A program made the position numbers and the translations under genes. The notes beneath the pieces are model-generated. The model was not told the DNA's origin and did no database searches. It saw nothing but the letters and a program-made list of their open reading frames with translations. Below, piece after piece: positions 9,712 through 17,357 of a stretch of 64,000 nucleotides of DNA. The stretch comes from Marinilongibacter aquaticus (GTDB lineage: Bacteria > Bacteroidota > Bacteroidia > Cytophagales > Spirosomataceae). Numbering within the stretch: the stretch's first letter is position 1; every line of letters begins with the position of its first letter. The stretch is from the NCBI RefSeq assembly GCF_020149935.1, contig NZ_CP083757.1, positions 868,001-932,000 on the forward strand, given 5' to 3'.

Positions 9712-9714
9712 ATC

Positions 9715-11235
9715 ATGAAAATACTCACTGCAGCACAAACCGCCCAAGCCGATAAATACACCATCGAGCATGAACCCATTTCTTCGATCGATTTGATGGA
9801 AAGGGCGGCCACCGCTTGTGCCAACTGGTTGATTCGCAAATTCAATCAACAAACAAAAATAGCCATTTGCTGCGGACCGGGAAACAATGGTGGCGATGGC
9901 TTGGCTATTGCCCGCTTGCTGATCGAAAACAATTATCAGATCGAGGTTTACATATTGTATCTGGGCAATAAACTCAGTGCAGATGCCAAAATCAACCTTG
10001 AGCATTTGCAACAAATGCAGGTGATCGTACACGAAATACACAGCGAAAGCGATTTCCCGAATTTAAACAAGCGAATTGTCATTGATTCGATTTTCGGTAC
10101 GGGTCTAAACAGACCCCTGCAAGGGCTGGTTAAAGATTTCGTCAATTATCTAAACAAGCAAAACAGACTTCGGATAAGTATAGACGTGCCTTCGGGACTG
10201 CAAACCGAATTCAACGATTCGTCTGATGAACTTACGATTTTCAAGGCTGATTATACGCTTACATTCGAGCAAGTAAAATTGGCATTTTTACTGCCCACGC
10301 ACGCCAGTTTTGTGGGCGAGTTTGTGGTTTTACCTATCGAACTGCATCCCGATTTTCTCGCTCAAGTGGAGTGCCCTTGGTACTATACGCAGAAAAGTGA
10401 CGCCAAAAACCTTTTGAAAAAAAGAGACAAGTTTTCGCACAAAGGCACTTTTGGGCATGCCCAATTGATTGCCGGAAGCAAAGGAAAAATGGGAGCGGCC
10501 TATTTATCAGCCAAGGCATGTTTGCGTATCGGGGCCGGTTTGTGCACAGTGTATACACCAAAATGTGGCCTCAATATCATGCAATCGCTGCTGCCCGAAG
10601 CCATGGTCATCGAAAACAAAGGCACGGATTATCTCGAATATGAAATTCAGCATGTGGATGACTTCCAAATTGGGATTGGCCCTGGAATTGGACAACACGA
10701 ACGCACCGAAGAATTGCTTTTAGAAGTGTTGAAAAAGTCGAAAAAGGGAATGGTCATTGATGCCGACGCTCTCAATATTTTGGCCAAACACCGCAGCTGG
10801 TGGAAATACGTTCCCGAAAATTGTATTCTCACACCGCATCCGAAAGAATTCTACCGTTTGGTGGAAGGCTTTGATTCTGAAAAAGAAAAAATCGATAAAC
10901 TCTTGCAACTGGCCCAAGTGCTCAAAAGTGTGGTGGTCTTGAAAGGAGCACACACGGCTATTGCCAGTCCAGAGGGAAAAATCCACTTCAATTCAACAGG
11001 AAACCCCGGCATGGCTACCGCTGGAAGCGGAGATGTACTCACGGGAATTCTCACGGGCCTGCTCGCCCAGCAATACAGCAGCTTAGATGCCGCCATTTTG
11101 GGTGTGTACATACATGGCCTATCGGGCGATATTGCGGTTGAAAAAATGGCCGAAGAAAGTGTTATGGCCTCCGATATCGTGGCACATTTGAGTGAAGCTT
11201 TCAATCTATTAAAAAGAAAAGATCATGAACAATAA
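9715..11235 (+). CDS. nnr: Bifunctional NAD(P)H-hydrate epimerase / ADP-dependent NAD(P)HX dehydratase
   Basis: Repairs hydrated NADH and NADPH. The N-terminal epimerase domain (about 1-210) carries CGPGNNGGDGLAIARLL (residues 56-72) and SIDVPSGL; the C-terminal dehydratase domain (about 225-500) is ribokinase-like, with IAGSKGKMGAAYLS, the VIDADALN and LTPHPKEF segments and the nucleotide-binding TGNPGMATAGSGDVLTGIL. The 506-residue fused arrangement is the usual bacterial form. The gene follows dacB by 3 bp and overlaps the pirin gene by 11 bp, so the three are probably one transcription unit of unrelated functions. Confidence 0.97.
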   Translation: MKILTAAQTAQADKYTIEHEPISSIDLMERAATACANWLIRKFNQQTKIAICCGPGNNGGDGLAIARLLIENNYQIEVYILYLGNKLSADAKINLEHLQQMQVIVHEIHSESDFPNLNKRIVIDSIFGTGLNRPLQGLVKDFVNYLNKQNRLRISIDVPSGLQTEFNDSSDELTIFKADYTLTFEQVKLAFLLPTHASFVGEFVVLPIELHPDFLAQVECPWYYTQKSDAKNLLKKRDKFSHKGTFGHAQLIAGSKGKMGAAYLSAKACLRIGAGLCTVYTPKCGLNIMQSLLPEAMVIENKGTDYLEYEIQHVDDFQIGIGPGIGQHERTEELLLEVLKKSKKGMVIDADALNILAKHRSWWKYVPENCILTPHPKEFYRLVEGFDSEKEKIDKLLQLAQVLKSVVVLKGAHTAIASPEGKIHFNSTGNPGMATAGSGDVLTGILTGLLAQQYSSLDAAILGVYIHGLSGDIAVEKMAEESVMASDIVAHLSEAFNLLKRKDHEQ

Positions 11236-12106
11236 AATGTTGGTAGAAGAACGCAGCCGCGATTTGGGCAACTTTCTGGTTGGCCGCTTGCTGCCCTTTG
11301 CAAAAAAAAGACAAGTGGGTCCCTTTACTTTCATCGATCATATGGGGCCTGTGGAGATGAAAGCTCCGCAATTTATGGATGTGGACCAGCACCCGCATAT
11401 TGGGCTTTCCACTTTAACCTATCTCATCGAAGGACAGATTCATCACCACGACAGTACCGGGGCCGATCGCGTAATTGAAGCAGGTGATGTGGGTTTTATG
11501 ACTTCGGGGAAGGGTGTAACGCATACGGAAAGAACGCCCGAAAACTTAAGAGGTACGGAGCCCGTTCGCATGCACGGATACCAAGTCTGGGTGGCACTCC
11601 CGAAAGAAGTGGAAGAAAGTGAACCCCATTTCCAATTCATTCCGAAAACCGAACTTCCTGTTTGCGAAAGAGACGGGTTGGAAATCCGTTTGGTGGCCGG
11701 CGAAGCCTTTGGATTAAAATCGCCTCTTCAGGTTTATTCGCCACTGTTTATGGTAGATGTATACAGTGCGAATGCGAAAACACTAAACCTTGCCGGACAA
11801 GTACAAGGCGAAATTGCCTTTGTGGTGGTCGAGGGGGAAGTGTCGGATAACGACAGCAGCGTGTCTGCCGGACAAATGCTGATTTCGAAAACAGAAGATG
11901 AGTGTGAAATCAAACTTGCAGCCCATACGCGTTTATTGATTTTTGGCGGGCAACCCCTACCCGAACAGCGGTACCTGCTCTGGAATTTCGTATCGTCGAG
12001 CAAAGAAAAGTTGAAACAAGCGGCAGAAGACTGGAAAGCCCACAAATTCCCGAAAACGCCACACGACGAAACCTATATCCCCTTACCCGAACATTTGATG
12101 TACTGA
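11225..12106 (+). CDS. Pirin-family bicupin protein
   Basis: A 293-residue pirin: two cupin domains, the first carrying the metal site His56-Pro-His58 (DQHPHIGLS), His100 and Glu102 (GVTHTERTPE), in the same spacing as human pirin and E. coli YhhW. Some bacterial pirins act as quercetin 2,3-dioxygenase in vitro, but the physiological role is generally unknown. The family-typical RSRDLGNFLVGRLLP opening is present. The start overlaps nnr by 11 bp; an ATG four codons later, just after the nnr stop, is an alternative. It runs to within 3 bp of the convergent ABM gene. Confidence 0.93.
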   Translation: MNNKMLVEERSRDLGNFLVGRLLPFAKKRQVGPFTFIDHMGPVEMKAPQFMDVDQHPHIGLSTLTYLIEGQIHHHDSTGADRVIEAGDVGFMTSGKGVTHTERTPENLRGTEPVRMHGYQVWVALPKEVEESEPHFQFIPKTELPVCERDGLEIRLVAGEAFGLKSPLQVYSPLFMVDVYSANAKTLNLAGQVQGEIAFVVVEGEVSDNDSSVSAGQMLISKTEDECEIKLAAHTRLLIFGGQPLPEQRYLLWNFVSSSKEKLKQAAEDWKAHKFPKTPHDETYIPLPEHLMY

Positions 12107-12109
12107 TTT

Positions 12110-12418
12110 TTATATACCAAAACCGCCCAAAAGCTCCAATTCTTGTCCTTTTTCTGGTGGGCCATCGAGCAAAGGCATCGCTTGCATGATCAATTCCCGC
12201 ACACCCGGAAATTGCAAAGAATTGTCGTGATCGGCCTTATTCTCCCAGACTTCGCTTACCCAAACCGCCTCCGCATCGTTCGGATCGATGGCAATTGTAT
12301 ACAGTAGGCAACCTTTGGCCTGCGAAACAAGTTGTGCCGCTTCCAACAAAATTTCAGCCAGTCTTTCCCGATTCTCGGCATGAACTTTAAACTTTCCGTG
12401 TAACTGATATTTATGCAT
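12110..12418 (-). CDS. Putative quinol monooxygenase (ABM domain)
   Basis: A 102-residue protein with the antibiotic-biosynthesis monooxygenase (ABM) ferredoxin-like fold. It shows the family pattern of a first strand (KFKVHAENRERLAEILL), the central GCLLYTIAIDPNDAEAVWVSEVWENKADHDNSL segment and the helix SLQFPGVRELI. Members such as YgiN oxidise quinols, while others are of unknown function. The gene is convergent with the pirin gene (3-bp gap) and divergent from the molybdate operon that starts about 110 bp to the right. Confidence 0.85.
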   Translation of the reverse strand: MHKYQLHGKFKVHAENRERLAEILLEAAQLVSQAKGCLLYTIAIDPNDAEAVWVSEVWENKADHDNSLQFPGVRELIMQAMPLLDGPPEKGQELELLGGFGI

Positions 12419-12524
12419 ACGTCGCTTTTTTTCGAAAAATATCGAACAATTGGCAGACTTTTCGCATAGGCGTTATATATTTCGAAACAAAACGGTAGAC
12501 TTGCCTTTGCTGAGCACTCGTGAA

Positions 12525-13259
12525 ATGAGAATTATTTGTTGCACATTTTTACTTTTGGGCCTTTTAGTAGGTCACGGGGCGAAAGCCCAACGTACAGTTT
12601 CGCATGCGAGCCAATATTGGTCGCAATACTACAACCAAACTGTACTGAACAAAGATTGGAGCATTCTGGTAGATGGCGGCTTTCGCTGGAAAGAGGTGTT
12701 TGGGCAAAGTTCGCAATACATTGCCCGAGCGGCCCTCAAACGAAACCTGAATGCCCGTTTTCACTTGGCTGTTGGATTGGCCAATCTCGGCTTTTATTCT
12801 TCGCAAAATGAACTGAACAAATTGGAAATGCGGCCCTATTTCGAGTTGGGTATGAAAGACAAATGGGGTAAAGTGAAATTGAGTCACCGTTACCGAATCG
12901 AAAGCCGAAATTTTCATACGGTAAATGTTGAAGATATGCCGGTTTCGAAAACGCACAATTTACGGTACCGATACCGATTGATGTGCAATATCCCCTTGAC
13001 CAAAGGCAAGAACCCAAGTCTTGCCCTTCTGTTGGGCGACGAAATCTTCTTGAATTCGGGGAAAAGCATCGTGTACAATTTCTTCGACCAAAACCGCATT
13101 CTGGTCGGCCCCGCTTTGCAATTGAATCCCTCATGGGGCCTAAACCTTATGCTGAGCAGTACTTACGCAGGCACCAACCAGCCACAAAGCTACAAATTCA
13201 CACAAGTTTTCTGGCTTGGCATCAAACACAAAATCGACCTTTCAAAAGAGAAAAAGTGA
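12525..13259 (+). CDS. DUF2490 outer-membrane beta-barrel-like protein in the molybdate operon
   Basis: A protein of about 244 residues. The start at 12525 gives a clean signal peptide (MRIICCTFLLLGLLVGHGAKA with cleavage before QRTVS); the longer frame from 12450 begins in sequence with no signal. The rest is rich in aromatic and alternating polar residues with the DUF2490 pattern (RYRYRLMCNIPL, VYNFFDQNRILVGPALQL, KHKIDL near the end), which suggests an outer-membrane barrel. Its stop overlaps the modA start by one base (TGATG), so the two are very probably translated together. That position suggests an outer-membrane role in molybdate or other oxyanion uptake, which is inference; DUF2490 has no assigned function. 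Confidence 0.85.
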   Translation: MRIICCTFLLLGLLVGHGAKAQRTVSHASQYWSQYYNQTVLNKDWSILVDGGFRWKEVFGQSSQYIARAALKRNLNARFHLAVGLANLGFYSSQNELNKLEMRPYFELGMKDKWGKVKLSHRYRIESRNFHTVNVEDMPVSKTHNLRYRYRLMCNIPLTKGKNPSLALLLGDEIFLNSGKSIVYNFFDQNRILVGPALQLNPSWGLNLMLSSTYAGTNQPQSYKFTQVFWLGIKHKIDLSKEKK

Positions 13260-14020
13260 TGAGAAAAACGAAGCATTTCCTGTTCCTGTTTTTGTGGATA
13301 ATTTTGAGTCATTGCCAAGAAAGCAAGACATCCGTTTTGCGGGTGGCTACCGCGGCCAATATGCAATTTGCCATGGATTCTTTGGTACAGAATTTCGAGC
13401 AGGAAACTGGTATTCAGGTTGAAACCATTATCGGTTCTTCGGGAAAACTCACCGCACAAATAGAAGAAGGAGCCCCTTTCGACATTTTCATTTCTGCCGA
13501 TATGAAATATCCAGAAACCCTCTATGCCCACGGGAAAGCCGTGGACAAACCAAAAGTGTACGCCAAAGGGCAATTGGTACTCTGGACCGCCGTGGACAAG
13601 CTTATGCCCGATTTGGAAAAACTGGAGAATGTACAGATCAAACACATTGCCTTGGCCAATCCGAAAACCGCTCCGTATGGTCGGGCGGCAGAAGAAGTGC
13701 TGCGTCAGTTGGATAAAGAAAATGCATTGAAAGACAAATTTGTTTACGGTGAAAGCATAGCCCAAACCAACCAATTTATTCTTTCGAAAACCGCAGAATT
13801 GGGCTTTACAGCGAAGTCGGTGGTTTTTACCCCAAAAGTGAAAAATACCGGGCATTGGATCAGTATTTCCGATAGTCTATATTCACCAATCGAGCAAGGC
13901 GTGGTGATCTTGAAACAGGCTAATGGACAAAATGAAGCCGCCGAACGTTTTTATACTTTTCTTTTTTCGGATACAGCCAAGAAAATACTCAAAAGTTATG
14001 GATATTCGGTAAATGAATAG
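13259..14020 (+). CDS. modA: Molybdate ABC transporter substrate-binding lipoprotein ModA
   Basis: The extracytoplasmic binding protein of the ModABC molybdate importer, about 253 residues. The opening hydrophobic stretch ends in LSHC followed by QESK, a lipobox, so the protein is likely membrane-anchored even though the host is Gram-negative. Domain hallmarks are RVATAANMQFAMDSL, IGSSGKLTAQIEEGAPFDIFISAD and KTAPYGRAAEEVLR. The start is at 13259, sharing one base with the DUF2490 stop; the open frame upstream of it runs through the DUF2490 gene in another phase and is not real. It overlaps the TOBE-domain gene by 8 bp. Confidence 0.95.
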   Translation: MRKTKHFLFLFLWIILSHCQESKTSVLRVATAANMQFAMDSLVQNFEQETGIQVETIIGSSGKLTAQIEEGAPFDIFISADMKYPETLYAHGKAVDKPKVYAKGQLVLWTAVDKLMPDLEKLENVQIKHIALANPKTAPYGRAAEEVLRQLDKENALKDKFVYGESIAQTNQFILSKTAELGFTAKSVVFTPKVKNTGHWISISDSLYSPIEQGVVILKQANGQNEAAERFYTFLFSDTAKKILKSYGYSVNE

Positions 14021-14414
14021 CTTTGAAGGTAAAATAAAACAGGTAGGCAGCCACGGAAGCCTCTCGATTGTCAGTGTAGAAATGGCTCTTGGGCACAGGC
14101 TGCAAAGCATCATCATCGACACGCCAGAAAGTGTACCTTATCTCAAAGAAAACCAAACGGTGCGTGTGCTTTTCAAAGAAACGGAAATCATTCTCGCCAC
14201 AGAACCCGAAACCCAACTGAGCGTATTGAATCGTTTTGCGGCCACAATCGAAGAAATTGATGAAGGCCGATTGCTTAGCCGTATCGAGCTGCAGACCGAA
14301 ATGGGTTTTTGTGTTGCCATTGTACCTTCTGAATCTTTGGCCCAACTCCATTTGAAAAAAGGCCGTACCGTATATGCATTTGTGAAAATAAATGATGTTT
14401 TGCTCGCTCCATGA
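14013..14414 (+). CDS. Stand-alone tandem TOBE/mop-like molybdate-binding protein
   Basis: A 133-residue cytosolic protein that looks like two mop/TOBE half-domains in tandem: about 3-65 (FEGKIKQVGSHGSLSIVSVE, ending in ETEIILAT) and 68-133 (LNRFAATIEEIDEGRLLSRIEL, ending in FVKINDVLLAP). Each ends with the family-like motif in which a valine-rich strand is followed by V-F/A-K. Such pairs bind molybdate or tungstate and occur as molbindins or at the C-terminus of ModE and ModC. No helix-turn-helix is present, so it is not ModE itself. It overlaps modA by 8 bp and modB by 4 bp, placing it firmly in the transport operon; storage, sensing or delivery are all possible. Confidence 0.82.
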   Translation: MNSFEGKIKQVGSHGSLSIVSVEMALGHRLQSIIIDTPESVPYLKENQTVRVLFKETEIILATEPETQLSVLNRFAATIEEIDEGRLLSRIELQTEMGFCVAIVPSESLAQLHLKKGRTVYAFVKINDVLLAP

Positions 14415-15091
14415 TCGACTGGACACCACTCATATTGACTTTTAAGCTTGCCACATTGACCACGGTTTGTCTTTTTGTGCTGAGTACACCTTTGGCCTAT
14501 TGGCTGGCTTACAGCAAATCGAAAATGAAGCCCATTGTTGAAACCCTCGTCAGCATGCCTTTGGTTTTGCCGCCTACCGTGCTGGGATTTTATATGTTGC
14601 TGGCCTTCAGTCCAAACAGTTGGCTGGGATCGGCTCTTCAAAATATCTTGGGTGTAAAACTGCTTTTTTCGTTTCCAGGTTTGGTTTTGGCTTCCATTTT
14701 ATACAGTCTGCCCTTTATGGTGCAGCCCATTCAAAGTGGCTTGGCGGCATTGCCCAAGAATCTCTCCGAAGCAGCCTACTTGATGGGCAAAAGCAAATGG
14801 GCGACATTGTGGCACATTCAATTGCCCAATATTCGTCCAGCACTTTTGACAGGCTGGGTACTCAGCTTTGCCCACACTGTGGGCGAATTTGGCGTTGTAC
14901 TCATGATTGGCGGCAACATTCCAGGCAAAACCAAAGTGGCTTCTGTGGCCATTTACGACGAAGTAGAAATATTGAATTACTCCCAAGCCAACACCTATTC
15001 ATTTATTCTTTTTGCAATTTCCTTTTGCATCCTGCTTACGGTTTACCTCACGAACGGCGGTTATCTTAAACGTTTCTGGGCTCATGATTGA
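14411..15091 (+). CDS. modB: Molybdate ABC transporter permease ModB
   Basis: The membrane subunit of the molybdate importer, 226 residues with about five to six hydrophobic segments. The EAA-loop that contacts the ATPase is visible as EAAYLMGKSKWATLWHIQLP, with the conserved glycine. The LPPTVLGFYMLLAF and FAHTVGEFGVVLMIGGNIPGKT stretches are standard for ModB. It overlaps the TOBE gene by 4 bp and modC by 8 bp. Confidence 0.97.
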   Translation: MIDWTPLILTFKLATLTTVCLFVLSTPLAYWLAYSKSKMKPIVETLVSMPLVLPPTVLGFYMLLAFSPNSWLGSALQNILGVKLLFSFPGLVLASILYSLPFMVQPIQSGLAALPKNLSEAAYLMGKSKWATLWHIQLPNIRPALLTGWVLSFAHTVGEFGVVLMIGGNIPGKTKVASVAIYDEVEILNYSQANTYSFILFAISFCILLTVYLTNGGYLKRFWAHD

Positions 15092-15956
15092 CTTGAAAAT
15101 CAGAAAAAGGCTGCATACCGTTCAAGGCGAAATCGACTTGGACGTGGCACTCAATATCGCCACGGGCCAAATGGTTTCGGTGTTTGGTCCCTCGGGTTCG
15201 GGCAAAACCACCTTGTTGCGAATTTTGGCAGGCCTGCTTGAAGCCGACGAAGGAAGCATTCGAGTGCACGATACCCTTTGGTACGATAAAGCGAAGGGTT
15301 TCAGTGAAAGGCCCCAGAAAAGAGACATTGGCTTTGTCTTTCAGGATTTTGCATTGTTTCCGCATTTTACGGTAAGGCAAAACTTGCTTTTCGCTCAAAA
15401 AGACAAAAGCGACAGCCAATATCTTGAAGAATTGATTGCCATCACGGATTTAAAAGAATTGCAGAAAAAAAAGCCCAAGGCACTGTCTGGAGGGCAAAAA
15501 CAACGAGTTGCTCTGGCTCGGGCATTGGTACAAAAACCCAAAATTCTTCTGCTCGACGAACCGCTCTCGGCTTTGGATTTTTCCATGCGTCAACAACTTC
15601 AAGACTACCTTATCCGTGTGCACACCCGCTATAAACCTACCACCATTTTGGTCAGTCACGACCACGGGGAAATCATAAAATTGTGCGATCAGGTTTTCGA
15701 ATTGGAAGCCGGAAAAATTGTGCGTTCAGGTACGCCAAGTCAAGTGTTTGGAATGGAAATGAGCAGTGCGAAATTCAAGTTCACGGGCGAAGTGCTGGAA
15801 ATTGTAAAAGAGGACGTGCTGTATATTTTAAAAATACGTATTGGTTCGGAAACCGTGCGAATTGTGGCCGATCGCCGAGAAGTAGAAAACCTGCGTATAG
15901 GCGACAAAGTTTTCGTTGGTTCAAAAGCCTTCAATCCCGTGATTAATAAGATTTAG
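15084..15956 (+). CDS. modC: Molybdate ABC transporter ATP-binding protein ModC
   Basis: The ATPase of the molybdate importer, about 290 residues with the start at the ATG at 15084 (overlapping modB by 8 bp); the open frame continues upstream to 15012 inside modB and is not used. Walker A is GPSGSGKTT, the signature is LSGGQKQRVALARAL, and Walker B is ILLLDEPLSALD. After about residue 230 comes a C-terminal TOBE/mop-like domain (FTGEVLEIVKEDVLYILKIR ... VFVGSKAFNPV). It is the last gene of the operon; no obvious terminator hairpin follows it. Confidence 0.97.
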   Translation: MIDLKIRKRLHTVQGEIDLDVALNIATGQMVSVFGPSGSGKTTLLRILAGLLEADEGSIRVHDTLWYDKAKGFSERPQKRDIGFVFQDFALFPHFTVRQNLLFAQKDKSDSQYLEELIAITDLKELQKKKPKALSGGQKQRVALARALVQKPKILLLDEPLSALDFSMRQQLQDYLIRVHTRYKPTTILVSHDHGEIIKLCDQVFELEAGKIVRSGTPSQVFGMEMSSAKFKFTGEVLEIVKEDVLYILKIRIGSETVRIVADRREVENLRIGDKVFVGSKAFNPVINKI

Positions 15957-16118
15957 GCTTTCATTGGCACATTTCAATAGCTTTTGCACGCCTTTCTGCG
16001 ACAATAACTACCTTTGCATCACCACATCCCATGGAAATGTGAAAGGTTTCGAGCGTTCCGTTTGCCCTGCAAACAATTGGCCTATAAACCCAGCATTTCC
16101 GAAAACCTAAGTACAAGA

Positions 16119-17357
16119 ATGAAATACTGGAAAAAACGAACGGCAAGAGAAATTCAAGAACGCATCGAATTGGCTTTGAGCCAAAACCGAAGCTTTTACG
16201 ATCAACCCATATTGGGACTTCCGGCCTCGCATCTCGATTCGCGTATTTTTCCCAGAGAAAGCCCAATCCTGACAGGAGCTCCCTTTCTCCAAACCTTGAT
16301 CAACAACCCCAATCACATCGGTTGCCATACGGTCACCCAATCGGAGGAAACTTTCGCGGGCACACACGACATTGAACGCGAACTGCTTCGCATGATCGCT
16401 TGCGACATTTTCAAGGCCGATGAAGAGGAATTTGACGGCTATGTGGCTTCTGGCGGTACGGAAGCCAATATTCAGGCCGTATGGATTTATCGTGAATTTT
16501 TCCGGAGAGAATACGGAGCAGAGTTGCAGGAAATCGGCCTTTTCACTTCTGTCGATACCCATTACAGCATTTCGAAAGCTTCGAATCTTTTGAACATTCC
16601 ATTGTATAAAATAGATGTCGATGAAAAAAATCGGCAAATGGCAGAAAATACTATTGAAGAAGCACTGGAAAAAGCTAAAAGCGAGGGCATACGTTATGTC
16701 ATTTTCATTGGCAATATGATGACCACCATGTTTGGCAGCGTCGATCCCATCGAGCCGATTGTCAGGGCTTTGAAAGCCAGTAATTTGGAGTACAAATTGC
16801 ATTACGATTGTGCCTATGGCGGCTTCTATTATCCTTTTGCCAACCCAAATACGCAAATTGATTTTTCAAATCCCGAGCTGAACAGCCTTACAATTGATGC
16901 CCATAAAATGGTGCAAGCTCCCTACGGAACAGGGATTTTTCTGATTCGGAAGGGTTTTATGCACTATACGCACAACAAAGACGCCTCTTACGTACAAGGT
17001 GAAGACTATACACTGGTCGGGAGCCGATCTGGGGCCAATGCCATTGCCGTTTGGATGATCTTGAGCACCTATGGAAAGTACGGATGGACAGAAAAAACCT
17101 TTATCCTCACTCGCCGTACAGATTGGCTGTGCGAACAATTGGAAGACATGGATATTGAGTATTTCCGGCAGGCGTATTCGAATATTGTCACAATCCACGA
17201 AAAGTACATCACTCCTGAACTGGCCAAAAAATATTACGTGGTGCCCGACAACCACCACCAAGCCAAATGGTACAAACTGATTATTATGGACCACGTGGAC
17301 CTGGAGCAATTGGAACCCTTTTTGAAAGACCTTAAAGAATTGAATTTCAACCCATAA
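16119..17357 (+). CDS. PLP-dependent decarboxylase/aminotransferase-like protein (group II decarboxylase fold)
   Basis: A fold-type I PLP enzyme, 412 residues from the ATG at 16119. The PLP lysine is Lys263 in TIDAHKMVQAPYGTG; the GGTEANIQAVW cofactor-binding loop and the substrate-side DTHYSISKASNLL segment match the group II decarboxylase family, whose members decarboxylate glutamate, aspartate or aromatic amino acids. An in-frame ATG at 16014 is rejected because it lies within the promoter box at 16009-16016. The substrate is not known. The sulfatase gene starts at the base following the stop, so the two are almost certainly co-transcribed. Confidence 0.88.
   Translation: MKYWKKRTAREIQERIELALSQNRSFYDQPILGLPASHLDSRIFPRESPILTGAPFLQTLINNPNHIGCHTVTQSEETFAGTHDIERELLRMIACDIFKADEEEFDGYVASGGTEANIQAVWIYREFFRREYGAELQEIGLFTSVDTHYSISKASNLLNIPLYKIDVDEKNRQMAENTIEEALEKAKSEGIRYVIFIGNMMTTMFGSVDPIEPIVRALKASNLEYKLHYDCAYGGFYYPFANPNTQIDFSNPELNSLTIDAHKMVQAPYGTGIFLIRKGFMHYTHNKDASYVQGEDYTLVGSRSGANAIAVWMILSTYGKYGWTEKTFILTRRTDWLCEQLEDMDIEYFRQAYSNIVTIHEKYITPELAKKYYVVPDNHHQAKWYKLIIMDHVDLEQLEPFLKDLKELNFNP

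Noticed and set aside
16014-16118. Upstream ATG at 16014 as start of the PLP decarboxylase
   Set aside because: The codon lies within the -7 box of the promoter (16009-16016), and the added 35 residues have no family match.
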